NCBI RefSeq assembly: GCF_938030145.1
Contig: NZ_CALHGM010000034.1
Span: 37,330 to 101,329, forward strand
Length of the DNA stretch: 64,000 nt
Reading direction: 5' to 3'
Source: an uncultured Campylobacter sp.
GTDB taxonomy: Bacteria > Campylobacterota > Campylobacteria > Campylobacterales > Campylobacteraceae
Shown: in pieces, positions 52,942 through 61,780 of the stretch
Numbering within the stretch: position 1 is the first letter of the stretch
How the letters are laid out: each line of letters begins with the position of its first letter
Position numbers and translations under genes: made by a program
The notes under the pieces: model-generated
What the model was told of the DNA's origin: nothing
Seen by the model: only the letters and a program-made list of their open reading frames with translations
Databases searched by the model: none

Positions 52942-53406
52942 TTAAAATGAATGCTTGTCGTATCGCTTCATCGCACTTTGCGCTTCGCGGTCGGCTTCCT
53001 TGCGCTTTAGCGATTCGCGCTTGTCGTGCAGATTTTTGCCTTTTGCTAAAGCGATACGTGCCTTTACGCGGTTTTTATCATTCAGATACAGCGACAAAAC
53101 CACGATGGTAAGGCCCTCTTTGCTAACCGCGCCAAGCAGTTTATCGATCTGCTTTCGGTGCATCAAAAGCTTTCGCGCCGCCCCCTCGTCTGGACGAAAA
53201 TGCGCGTTGGTGCTTTCAAGATAGCTGATATGGGCGTTTAGCAAAAACAGCTCGCCGCGGATCACGCGACAAAAGCTATCTTTGAGATTGCCCCTGCCCG
53301 CGCGCAGAGCTTTGACCTCGCTTCCCTTTAGCACGATGCCCGCTTCAAAGCTTTCAAGTATCGTAAAATCGTGAAATGCCTTGCGATTTTTACTCAGTTC
53401 TTTCAT
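52942..53406 (-). CDS. smpB: SsrA-binding protein SmpB
   Basis: The tmRNA partner that rescues stalled ribosomes. The 154-residue protein starts with the typical NRKAFHDFTILESFEAGIVL core and keeps GSEVKALRAGRGNLKDSF, and it ends in the basic tail needed in the ribosome (LAKGKNLHDKRES and a run of Lys and Arg). The neighbours match C. jejuni. AAAAAGATG context: GGAAAAAG precedes the ATG. Confidence 0.97.
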   Translation of the reverse strand: MKELSKNRKAFHDFTILESFEAGIVLKGSEVKALRAGRGNLKDSFCRVIRGELFLLNAHISYLESTNAHFRPDEGAARKLLMHRKQIDKLLGAVSKEGLTIVVLSLYLNDKNRVKARIALAKGKNLHDKRESLKRKEADREAQSAMKRYDKHSF

Positions 53407-53532
53407 CTTTTTCCTTCTAAATTTGGTCCTAAGCTTAGCCCGTTTTTGCTTAAATTTAAAAGCGGGCGAGCGAAATTTTAAATTTTATCTTTAAATTTAG
53501 CTTTTAAATTTTAACCGCGCACCTTGGAATTC

Positions 53533-54276
53533 TTATTTTAAGAAAAACACGCTGCTGCCGCTGCCGCTTAGAAACATATCGCGGTACCTATCCATCTGCG
53601 GATATAGCTTTATGCACGGTGCGAAAAGATCGTTTAGCTGAAAGCCGCCGTATCGCGCCAGCAGCTGCTCGCTGCTTAAACGCAACATCTCTTGCGCCTG
53701 CGCGGCATTTATATTTTGCATAAAGCTTGCGCGAAACTCGTTATAAACCGCGCCGGTAGAGCAAAAGATCGCTGGCGTTAAAATTTCGATCGCAGGCAGC
53801 CGGTCCTCGAAAGGCTCGATGATCTCGCCGATGCCGCGCACGTTCGCGGCCTCAAGCCCGCTAACAAAAAACGCGACGTCCGCGCCGATATTTTGCGCGA
53901 TCGCTATAAGCCGCTCGCGTGAAATTTTTAAGCTTAATTCCTCGTTCGCAAGCCGTAAAAACGCCGCCGCGTCGCTACTACCGCCACCAAGACCCGCGCC
54001 GATCGGAATACGTTTTTTAAGCACGATCTTGTGCAAGCCGAAAAACTCCGCAAGCTCGCGCGCAAAGCCCGCCTGCTCAAGCGCCGCCTTGGCTTTTAAA
54101 ATTATATTGTCCGCGATCTGCGCGGCGTCGCATTCAAGCGCAAAGCCGCTCGCGCGCTCAAAGCTTATCTCATCAAACAGCTCCCTGCGCAGCACGAAGC
54201 GCGAGGCGATCTCGTGGTAACCGCCGCGTGTGCCGACGACTTTTAAAAAAACATTGATCTTTGCATAAGCTTTCAA
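53533..54276 (-). CDS. ispE: 4-diphosphocytidyl-2-C-methyl-D-erythritol kinase
   Basis: The GHMP kinase of the MEP pathway. It phosphorylates CDP-ME with ATP. The protein begins KAYAKINVFLKV, and the glycine-rich ATP loop PIGAGLGGGSSDAA lies at about 90-103. I placed the start at TTG 54276-54274, since AGAAGGAG sits 7-8 bases upstream and the family begins exactly here; the ORF reads back to 54336 with arginine-rich, non-conserved residues. This gives about 247 residues, as in C. jejuni. In C. jejuni csrA precedes ispE; here a repeat-filled gap does. Confidence 0.95.
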   Translation of the reverse strand: MKAYAKINVFLKVVGTRGGYHEIASRFVLRRELFDEISFERASGFALECDAAQIADNIILKAKAALEQAGFARELAEFFGLHKIVLKKRIPIGAGLGGGSSDAAAFLRLANEELSLKISRERLIAIAQNIGADVAFFVSGLEAANVRGIGEIIEPFEDRLPAIEILTPAIFCSTGAVYNEFRASFMQNINAAQAQEMLRLSSEQLLARYGGFQLNDLFAPCIKLYPQMDRYRDMFLSGSGSSVFFLK

Positions 54277-55081
54277 AATTTTACTCCTTCTGCGCCTAGG
54301 CGCGCTTGCGTTAAATTTAGCCCGCCGCAAGCTCATCCGGCGCGATTAAAATTCCGATCCGTGCGCGAGTTAAATTTCAGCCTGCGGCAAGCCCTATCCA
54401 GTGCAATCAAAATTTAAAACTGCGTGCCGTGAAGTGCGCGCCGCGGAATTTAACCCACGATCGCAGCGCCCGATACGTAAATTTTATAAAGCGCGGAAAT
54501 TTAAATCTGCGACGCATGCGGCTAAATTTCAACCCGCGGCGCAAATCTATCTCAGCGATTAAAATTCCAAGCCGGCAAAATTCTAGCCGCACCGCTGCAC
54601 GCCGCACTAGGTCATAAATTTAGTTTAGCGGTATGTCGCCTGCTGCAAAATCAAACCCATCGGCGCAAACTACGCATTACCGCGAGCTGGAATTTCATTC
54701 AGCAAAGACTGCTTGCCGCAGCACTAAGCTCTAACCTGCGCGCTTTTTAAATCGTCAAATTTTAATCTCGCGGCGCGTCGCCATCGCGCGGCACAAGTAA
54801 ATTTAAACGCCGCTCCGCCGCATTTAAATTTGGGTTTCGAAATTTTATTCCTTTTTTGCGAGCGGCTGCCGTCCGCCGTGCGTTGAAATTTATACCGCTT
54901 AAGGCCGATTTACGATCCGTGCGCAACGAAAGAGCGCAATCCCGCCACCGCTCGTGATAAAATTTAGCCGCACATGGCGGCGCGCTATGCGAGCAAATTT
55001 AAAACGCGCCGTATTTATAACCGCTCAAATTTCAAGCCAGGGCCGCCCGATCAAAATTCCGCCGCAAGCTAGAGGCGCTGA
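54277..55081. other. Noncoding repeat-filled gap where csrA is found in relatives
   Basis: About 805 bases between truB and ispE without a credible gene. No CsrA-like ORF is seen on either strand. RAATTY words recur throughout with GC-rich spacers, and three copies of a roughly 60-bp degenerate unit lie at 54309-54575. Confidence 0.65.
54309..54575. repeat. Degenerate repeat, unit about 50-60 bp, three copies
   Basis: Copies begin at about 54309, 54369 and 54521. Each has TTAAATTT(C)A, then GC-rich CCGCGGCAAGC-like sequence, then ATC..GCGATTAAAATTCC. Each thus carries two RAATTY words about 30 bases apart. Partial copies recur elsewhere in the gap (about 55026-55065). Confidence 0.6.
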
Positions 55082-55930
55082 TTAAAACGCACCGCCCGCG
55101 ATCGGGACGTCATTCCACAGATACCTCACCTCGCCCGCGCCAATCTCGATGATCGAGTAAAAATCGCCGCAGATAAGCAGATAGCGCCCGTCCGCGCAGC
55201 TCGCCAGATCCTTTGCGGCGAGCTTCTTGCCCAGGATCACGTCGCGCGCGTCGCCGTCGTAAAAATTCGGCTGAAGATCCAAAAACTCGAGCGGATTTAG
55301 CGCCGCCTCGTCCGCAAAGCGCGGATCTTTCAAATCAAAAAACCCCTCGCTTTCTCGCCTAAGCGCGCTTAGCGTGCCACAAACGCCTAGCTTTTCTGCT
55401 AAAATTTGCGCGAAAGAGCGCACGTATCCGCCCTCGCTGAGTGCTACGCGAAAGCTTACGAAAGGATGAGCGTAACTTAAAATTTCGGCATCAAAAACCC
55501 GCATCGAGCTCTCTTTCAAGCTCACCTCTTCGCCCGCGCGAGCGAGCTTGTATGCGCGCACGCCGTCAATTTTCTTGGCGCTGAAAGCGGGCGGGATAAA
55601 TTTTATCTCGCCGCGCATTTGCGCCATCGCAGCGTCTAAAATTTTGTGCGAAAGCGGCGGAATTTGCTCCACGCGCCCTATGTTTTCATTATCGCCGCTT
55701 GGGCTCTGCGCGCCCAGCCACAGCGCCGCGGCGTAAACTTTTGGCTCCTTTTTCAAAAACCTAAAAAAGCGCGCGTATTGCCCAAACGCGACGATCAGCG
55801 CGCCGCTTGCGAAGGGATCGAGCGTGCCGCTAAAGCCCGCCTTTTTCACGCCGTATTTGCGCTTTAAAGCGCTTAAAAATTTATTGCTGCCGATGCCCGC
55901 GGGCTTGTCCGCCAAAAACAATCTATTCAT
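55082..55930 (-). CDS. truB: tRNA pseudouridine(55) synthase
   Basis: Makes pseudouridine 55 in the T-loop of tRNAs. The 282-residue protein has the catalytic Asp38 in GFSGTLDPFASG, the YVRSF motif and the expected KxAG-type KPAGIGSNKFL start. It overlaps the uvrD-type gene by 8 bases. The order uvrD-truB is as in C. jejuni, but the csrA that normally follows is missing. Confidence 0.96.
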   Translation of the reverse strand: MNRLFLADKPAGIGSNKFLSALKRKYGVKKAGFSGTLDPFASGALIVAFGQYARFFRFLKKEPKVYAAALWLGAQSPSGDNENIGRVEQIPPLSHKILDAAMAQMRGEIKFIPPAFSAKKIDGVRAYKLARAGEEVSLKESSMRVFDAEILSYAHPFVSFRVALSEGGYVRSFAQILAEKLGVCGTLSALRRESEGFFDLKDPRFADEAALNPLEFLDLQPNFYDGDARDVILGKKLAAKDLASCADGRYLLICGDFYSIIEIGAGEVRYLWNDVPIAGGAF

Positions 55931-57983
55931 AAGAGCCGATCTTTTCTACGAAATTCGACATTATCACGCGCGAAATTCCGCCGAAATTTATAGTGAGTCG
56001 GTCGCCGTTTACCGCCGTGATCTGTCCGATCCCAAATAGCTTGTGTTTGATCAGCTCGCCCTTACTAAAGCCGCTGCTTTGCTCGCGCGGCGGCTCTTTA
56101 GCCACCAAACCCGCCTCGGCTATAAATCTGCTAGCATCCAGCCTCTCGCGCTTGCCGCGATAAAAGCGGCTAGCGGCAAAGCTAAGCGTAAGCGTGCGCT
56201 TGGCGCGCGTAATCGCCACGTATGCGAGTCTGCGCTCCTCCTCGATGTCATTGCTGTCGCCCAAAAGCGGGAAAAACCCCTCCTCTAGCCCGATTACAAA
56301 AAGATGCTCGAACTCAAGCCCCTTACTAGCATGCACGCTCATTATGTTTATCGCATCGCCCATGATGGCGTCTTGATCGCTAAGAAGGCTCAGCTCGTTT
56401 AAAAATTCCGCCAGATCAAAATCGGGCTTATTGCTCGCCTCATCCTTTAGCATAGCCAAAAACTCGTCGATGTTCGCTACCCGATCAGCGCCGTCCGGAA
56501 GCGAGGCGTAGTAAGCCTTTAGCCCGAAAGCAGGCTCCAACGCGTCTATTTTTTTGATCGTATCGGCTAGCGCGGAGATAGAAGCGATACCGCTTTTAAG
56601 CTCCGCTAGAGCCTGCGCCGCCTTGGCGCTAAGCCCCGCATCAGGCTCACTAAAAGCGTCGAATAGACTGATAAGTCGCAGGCGCGAAAGCTCCTCGAGC
56701 TTTGCCAGCGAGACCTTGCCGATGCCGCGCTTGGGAACGTTTATGATCCGCCTCATCGAAAAATCGTCGTGCTCGTCGTTTACCAAGCGTAGATAGGCGA
56801 TCGTATCCTTGATCTCGGCGCGCTCGTAAAATTTCACGCCGCCTACCATTTTGTACGGGATTTTAGCGCGATTCAGCCCCTCTTCCAGCGCACGCGAAAG
56901 AGCGTTTACGCGGTAAAGCACGGCGATTTGAGAGGGCGCTACGCCGCTTGAAAGCAGCTTTTTTATGGCTTCTGCGATCTTTGCCGCCTCGATGCCCTCC
57001 TCGTCTGAACGCAAAATTTCGATCTTTTCGCCCCCGCCGTTCATGCTAGTAAGGCTCTTGCCGAGGCGGTTTTTGTTATGCGAGATGAGCTCGTTGGCAG
57101 CATTTAAAATTTCATCCGTGGAGCGGTAGTTCTGCTCGAGTTTGATAAATTTCACGTTTGAGAACTGATCTTTAAAATTTAAGATATTTTCTATCCGTGC
57201 GCCGCGCCAGCCGTAGATACTCTGATCATCATCGCCCACCACCGCGAGGTTTTCATGCGTGGTACAGAGCTTTTGCAGCAGCTTGAATTGAATGTCGTTG
57301 GTGTCCTGATACTCATCCACCGTGATATAGGCGTAACGGCGCGAAATTTCATCGCATAGCCGCTCATTGGCGCTTAAAATTTTATAAGGCAATATCAGCA
57401 GATCATCGAAATCCACCAGATTATTCGCCGCCAAATACGCCTCGTAGCGCTTGTATGCATCAGCGCAATGCGCGTAAAATCCGCTATACATCCTGCTTAG
57501 CTCGTCCTCTTCGCCCTTTAGAAGCTCGTCGATATCTTTGGGGCCGATCAGAGAATTTTTGTAAGTTGAAATTTTAGCCGCCAATAGCGACGTGGGCAAA
57601 TTTATCTCAAAGCCCTTGATGATCTTTTTCTTATCGTCAGTATCGATTACTTGGAAGTTTGCGCTACGCCCAAGCTCACTAATATGAAATTTCAAAAACA
57701 AAAGCCCAAATTTATGAAAGGTGCACAAAAGCGGCACGCTGCTTAAATTTAGCCCGCTTATCAGATTAAGCGCTCGCGAGCGCATCTCGGCGGCGGCTTT
57801 GTTCGTAAACGTAAGCGTGAGAGTATTTTCCGCAGGCACGCCGTTTGATAGCAGATAGGCAAGGCGCGCGGTGATCGTTTTGGTTTTGCCGCTGCCCGCA
57901 CCCGCTAAGATTAACATCGCTCCGTCCACGTGGCTCACAGCCTCGCGCTGAGCGGGATTAAGACCTTCTAAAATATCGCTCAT
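55923..57983 (-). CDS. uvrD: UvrD/Rep/PcrA-type DNA helicase
   Basis: A superfamily 1A 3'-5' helicase of 686 residues. A Q-motif (LNPAQREAV) precedes Walker A GAGSGKT (28-34); then come DEYQDTN, DDQSIYGWRGA, YRSTDEIL and, at the end, the VHASKGLEFEHLF and VAITRAK motifs. The C-terminus carries a small RNA-polymerase-binding-like SH3/Tudor domain (ELIKHKLFGIGQI), as in PcrA and UvrD. It works in nucleotide excision or mismatch repair and in clearing replication blocks. The ATG overlaps the upstream stop as ATGA. Confidence 0.95.
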   Translation of the reverse strand: MSDILEGLNPAQREAVSHVDGAMLILAGAGSGKTKTITARLAYLLSNGVPAENTLTLTFTNKAAAEMRSRALNLISGLNLSSVPLLCTFHKFGLLFLKFHISELGRSANFQVIDTDDKKKIIKGFEINLPTSLLAAKISTYKNSLIGPKDIDELLKGEEDELSRMYSGFYAHCADAYKRYEAYLAANNLVDFDDLLILPYKILSANERLCDEISRRYAYITVDEYQDTNDIQFKLLQKLCTTHENLAVVGDDDQSIYGWRGARIENILNFKDQFSNVKFIKLEQNYRSTDEILNAANELISHNKNRLGKSLTSMNGGGEKIEILRSDEEGIEAAKIAEAIKKLLSSGVAPSQIAVLYRVNALSRALEEGLNRAKIPYKMVGGVKFYERAEIKDTIAYLRLVNDEHDDFSMRRIINVPKRGIGKVSLAKLEELSRLRLISLFDAFSEPDAGLSAKAAQALAELKSGIASISALADTIKKIDALEPAFGLKAYYASLPDGADRVANIDEFLAMLKDEASNKPDFDLAEFLNELSLLSDQDAIMGDAINIMSVHASKGLEFEHLFVIGLEEGFFPLLGDSNDIEEERRLAYVAITRAKRTLTLSFAASRFYRGKRERLDASRFIAEAGLVAKEPPREQSSGFSKGELIKHKLFGIGQITAVNGDRLTINFGGISRVIMSNFVEKIGSYE

Positions 57984-58387
57984 TTTGAAAAAATTTTACG
58001 CGATTTTTCGCGCTTAAGCCACTCGGATTCGGGACGAGAAAAATTTACCGCGATGGGCTTGCCGTCCACGACGATCTGCAAGACCGCGTAAAACGGCACG
58101 CTAAGCGTGCTTGCAAAATCCTGCGGCCCAAATCCCGCCTCGAAAACCAGCTCATCCTTGCTAAGATGCGCGCTAGAAAGCGTGTATTCCTCTAGCTGCA
58201 AAAAGATCGCGGGCATTTTGAAGCTTTTTAAAATTTCCTCCGGCAGCGGCGGGTCAAATTTTATCTGATCCGTCCTCGCAACGATGCCAAATCCATATCC
58301 AAGAGCCAAAACGTAGTCCAAAACCGCGCCTATATTCGCACTGCTCGCAGCGATAAATTTATCGTCTTTTAAAATTTTATCTATCAT
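57980..58387 (-). CDS. Conserved hypothetical protein (Cj1100-like by position)
   Basis: A 135-residue cytoplasmic protein without recognised motifs or membrane segments. It ends with WLKREKSRKIFSK. It lies between pepF (1-base gap) and the uvrD-type gene (ATGA overlap), the place of a hypothetical gene in C. jejuni, so it is a conserved operon member. Function unknown. Confidence 0.75.
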   Translation of the reverse strand: MIDKILKDDKFIAASSANIGAVLDYVLALGYGFGIVARTDQIKFDPPLPEEILKSFKMPAIFLQLEEYTLSSAHLSKDELVFEAGFGPQDFASTLSVPFYAVLQIVVDGKPIAVNFSRPESEWLKREKSRKIFSK

Positions 58388-58388
58388 C

Positions 58389-60266
58389 CTAACCCCTCAC
58401 AAACTCATCTACAAGCGCCGCGACCTGCTCTATGCCGATGCGCCAAAACTCACTTTTATTGATGTCAAACCCGAATTTCGCCACTAGCTTTTGCGGCTCG
58501 TCGCTGCCGCCCGAGCTTAAAAACTCGGTGTAAATTTGAACGAAATTTTCGAGCCTGCCGCTCTTATACAGCCCGTAAAGCGCGAGCACCAAAAGCTGCG
58601 CGTAGGCGTAGGAGTAGCAGTAAAACGGCGTGTGAACGAAGTGCGGGATGTAGCTCCACCAACTTTTGTAATGATCCTGTAAGATCAACTCGCCCGCAAA
58701 CATCTTGCGCGACTCCTCCATCCAAAGCTCATCAATACGGTCTACGCTTAGCTCATCCGCGCTAGCGTGCACGCGCCGCTCAAAGGTCGTAAATCCGATC
58801 TGGCGGTAAAGCGTAGCGAAGATATCTTCGATCTTTGCCGCAAGCATCGCTCTTAGCGCGGCCTTGTCGCTTGCGGTCTGCGAGGGCGTATCCGTATCGC
58901 TTGCTGCAAGCTCGCTCGGACCCGCAGAGTCTTGCGAGGCGGCATGTTTTACGGCGCGCTCGTTTGGAATTTCACCGCCCTGAGCCTCTTGCGAAGTGCT
59001 GCATTTAAAATTTTGCAAGCCGTTTAAATTTGAAAAATTTTCGCGCATATAATCAAACACCAGCATCTCGCAGAAAACCGACGCGGTTTCTGCAGTCGTA
59101 AGCGGCGTGAAGGAGTTAAAATAGCCCACGCCGTAGCTTAGATACTGATGTATCGCATGCCCCAGCTCGTGCGCGAGGGTAAATACGTCGCGGCGCTTGC
59201 GGGTAAAATTTAAAAGCACGAAGGGATGCGTATCGCGCGAACCCGAATGCGAAAACGCGCCGCTTTGCTTATTTTGCGCGGGCATCGCGTCGATCCAGTT
59301 TCGCTCAAACGCGATCAGCGCGATCTGCTTAAATTTCGGACTAAATTTTTCAAACGCCGCTAGCACGATCTGCTTAGCCTGCTCGAAGCTAAACTCGCTC
59401 TCATCGCCGCCGAGCGGCGCGTATCTATCGTAATCATACAGCGCGTCGTAGCCTAAAATTTCGCGCTTTTTGGCGTAAAATTTGCCGACTAGAGCGAAGC
59501 TTCGCTCCGTCTCTGCGATCAGCGCATCGACGCTTGCGATGTTTATCTGATTTTCCTCGTGCATCACCGCCTCGGCTTTATCGTAACTGCGCAGCTCGCA
59601 GCGAATTTTAAGATCGGTTTTGATCATATTGTAGATGTAGCCAAGCAGGTGAGAATTTTGCTCTAGCACCGCGCTTAGCGAGGCTGCGGCGTCCTTTCGC
59701 ACCTCGCGATCGGAGCTATGAAGCAAGCTTAAAATTTCCTCCTCGCCAAGCTTTTGCCCGCGAAAATCAAAGCTCATCCGCGCCATGCTCTCGTCAAAAA
59801 GTCGCGAAAACGCCTCGCCGCTTACGGGTGAAGTTTTTAAAAGCACGCTTTCTTGCGGCAAGCTTAGCTGGTGAGCCTTGCGCTGCTTAAGCAGGCTCAA
59901 ATAGTATCGAAATCTCCCGCCCCCTGCGATAAACTTGTCCTGTTTTGCGGCGTCCAGCTCGTTAAACTCGAGCTCAAAAAAAAGCAGGCTCTGCGAAATA
60001 TCGTTGCAAGCCTGCTCCGTCTTAGCCTGCTGCGCCCCAAGGCTCGTATCTTGCGCGAAACTAAGATGCGCAAAGCTCATTATCTTGCCGATCTGCTCGC
60101 TGATGCCCTCATAAAGCTCAAGCGCGCCTAAAAACTCCTCCGCGCTAAGAGTGTGCAGCTTATCTTTAAATTTAAGCTCAAAATCCCTAGCCTGCGCAGC
60201 CGCGCTATCTATCGCGCCGCTAAATTCCGCCTCGTTTGCAAACAGCTCGCCTAAATTCCAATTCAT
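58389..60266 (-). CDS. pepF: Oligoendopeptidase F
   Basis: A zinc metallopeptidase of family M3 that cleaves short peptides in the cytoplasm. The 625 residues contain HELGH (about 366-370) and the second-metal-ligand region FCEMLVFDY (about 398-406). A low-complexity insert follows at about 410-466 (LNGLQNFKCSTSQEAQ, then Ala, Ser, Thr and Asp-rich), just after the active-site helices. Ordinary PepF lacks it, so this enzyme is about 50 residues longer than usual. I chose the ATG at 60266 with AAAGGAAATC upstream; an upstream start at 60302 has none. Confidence 0.93.
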   Translation of the reverse strand: MNWNLGELFANEAEFSGAIDSAAAQARDFELKFKDKLHTLSAEEFLGALELYEGISEQIGKIMSFAHLSFAQDTSLGAQQAKTEQACNDISQSLLFFELEFNELDAAKQDKFIAGGGRFRYYLSLLKQRKAHQLSLPQESVLLKTSPVSGEAFSRLFDESMARMSFDFRGQKLGEEEILSLLHSSDREVRKDAAASLSAVLEQNSHLLGYIYNMIKTDLKIRCELRSYDKAEAVMHEENQINIASVDALIAETERSFALVGKFYAKKREILGYDALYDYDRYAPLGGDESEFSFEQAKQIVLAAFEKFSPKFKQIALIAFERNWIDAMPAQNKQSGAFSHSGSRDTHPFVLLNFTRKRRDVFTLAHELGHAIHQYLSYGVGYFNSFTPLTTAETASVFCEMLVFDYMRENFSNLNGLQNFKCSTSQEAQGGEIPNERAVKHAASQDSAGPSELAASDTDTPSQTASDKAALRAMLAAKIEDIFATLYRQIGFTTFERRVHASADELSVDRIDELWMEESRKMFAGELILQDHYKSWWSYIPHFVHTPFYCYSYAYAQLLVLALYGLYKSGRLENFVQIYTEFLSSGGSDEPQKLVAKFGFDINKSEFWRIGIEQVAALVDEFVRG

Positions 60267-60320
60267 CGATTTCCTTTTAAAATTTTTGGATAATTTTATC
60301 AAAAAAGAATAAGTAAAATT

Positions 60321-60360
60321 TTAAAAACCGCAAATCCGCCATCTAAGCGGAATTCGCGGT
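60321..60360 (-). terminator. Intrinsic terminator after sstT
   Basis: On the minus strand, a long hairpin (ACCGCGAATTCCGC pairing with GCGGATTTGCGGT, one bulge) is followed by TTTTTAAAA. It starts about 17 bases after the sstT stop. Confidence 0.75.
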
Positions 60361-60376
60361 AAAATTTTAAGGTTAG

Positions 60377-61636
60377 TTATTTTTGCATACTTTGCGACGC
60401 GATCGCCGTAAAAATCACGTCGGTGGAGCTATTGATCGCGGTTTCTACCGAGTCTTGGATCACGCCGATGATAAAGCCGATCGCGACCACCTGCATTGCG
60501 ATGTCGTTTGAGATATTAAAGAGCGAACACGCAAGCGGTATCAGCATCAATGAGCCGCCTGGCACGCCGCTAGCACCGCACGCACCGACCGCCGAGACCA
60601 CGCAAAGCAGTAGCGCCGTCCAAAAATCGGGGCGCACGCCGAGCGTATGAGCCGCAGCAAGCGCCAAGATCGCGATTACCACCGCAGCGCCCGCCATATT
60701 TATCGTAGCTCCCAAAGGGATCGAGATCGAGCTTAGCTCGTCGCTGATACCGAGCTTTTTGCATAAATTTAAATTTACCGGGATATTTGCCGCCGAGCTG
60801 CGGGTAAAAAACGCTGTGAGGCCGCTTTCGCGCAGGCAGGTAAATACGAGCGGATACGGATTTTTCTTAATCACCGCAAAAACGATGAGCGGATTTACCA
60901 CGAGGGCTACGAACGCCATCGCGCCTACGAGCACGACTACGATTCGCGCATATCCAAGCAGCGCATCGACGCCGGTTTGATACACGGTAGAAGCTACTAG
61001 GCCGAAAATTCCAAACGGCGCGAGCTGGATTACGAATTGCACGATTTTGGTTACCGCTTCGCTCAGATCGGTAAAAATTTTTTTCGTTTCGTTGGTACAA
61101 AATTTAAGCGCGACGCCAAGACCTATCGCCCAGGTTAAAATTCCTACGTAGTTTCCGTGTGCGATAGCGTTTAGCGGATTATCTACAACCTTAAAAAGCA
61201 GATCTTTTAGCACGATCCAAACGCTCGCAGGGACCGCATTTTCTGCCGCGCCGACATTGCTTAGAGCAAGCTGCGTCGGAAATAAAAAGCTGGCTGCTAC
61301 CCCCACGCACGAGGCTAAAAAGGTGCCTACGATATATAGAACAACCACGCGTTTTAAGCCGCTTGCGCTACCGTATTGTTTATTTACGATCGAGCTTAAA
61401 ATCAAGATAAAAACTAAAATCGGAGCTACCGCCTTAAGGGCACCTACGAATAAATTTCCTAAAATTTCCCCAAAAGCTACTACGTTTATTAAAAACGAAT
61501 TGTGCTCTGCCGCAATATCACCTGCCGCTGAACGTGCGGCAAAGCCCAAAATAGCTCCTATTATCAAACCTGTAACTATGCGCAGAACTAGATTTTTATC
61601 TTTGTAGCTGGCTACTAATTTTTGAATCGAACTCAT
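60377..61636 (-). CDS. sstT: Serine/threonine:sodium symporter
   Basis: A 419-residue member of the dicarboxylate/amino-acid:cation symporter family; SstT imports Ser and Thr with Na+. It has about eight helices, a Ser-rich hairpin loop with AFFTRSSAANIPVN, and the SIPLGATINMAGAAV motif that holds the substrate and sodium site. The C-terminal half carries the second hairpin (GACGASGVPGGSLMLIPL). Serine use is central to Campylobacter energy metabolism. AAAGGTAAAAA precedes the ATG. In C. jejuni pyrB lies between pepF and this gene; here it does not. Confidence 0.94.
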   Translation of the reverse strand: MSSIQKLVASYKDKNLVLRIVTGLIIGAILGFAARSAAGDIAAEHNSFLINVVAFGEILGNLFVGALKAVAPILVFILILSSIVNKQYGSASGLKRVVVLYIVGTFLASCVGVAASFLFPTQLALSNVGAAENAVPASVWIVLKDLLFKVVDNPLNAIAHGNYVGILTWAIGLGVALKFCTNETKKIFTDLSEAVTKIVQFVIQLAPFGIFGLVASTVYQTGVDALLGYARIVVVLVGAMAFVALVVNPLIVFAVIKKNPYPLVFTCLRESGLTAFFTRSSAANIPVNLNLCKKLGISDELSSISIPLGATINMAGAAVVIAILALAAAHTLGVRPDFWTALLLCVVSAVGACGASGVPGGSLMLIPLACSLFNISNDIAMQVVAIGFIIGVIQDSVETAINSSTDVIFTAIASQSMQK

Positions 61637-61780
61637 TTTTTACCTTTCAATCAAAACGTCGTTTGAAATATATCGAAATTTTATTTAAGCACATTTAAAT
61701 TTGGGCGAAATTTCGTAATTTTTAGTCAATCTTAAAACCTCGTTAGATAAAATACCCCGAAATTTTAATCAGGAGCAGAT

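Noticed and set aside
54407..54617. Two opposed ORFs of about 65 codons in the truB-ispE gap
   Set aside because: Both lie in the degenerate repeat, are very Arg/Phe-rich and resemble neither CsrA nor any family I know.
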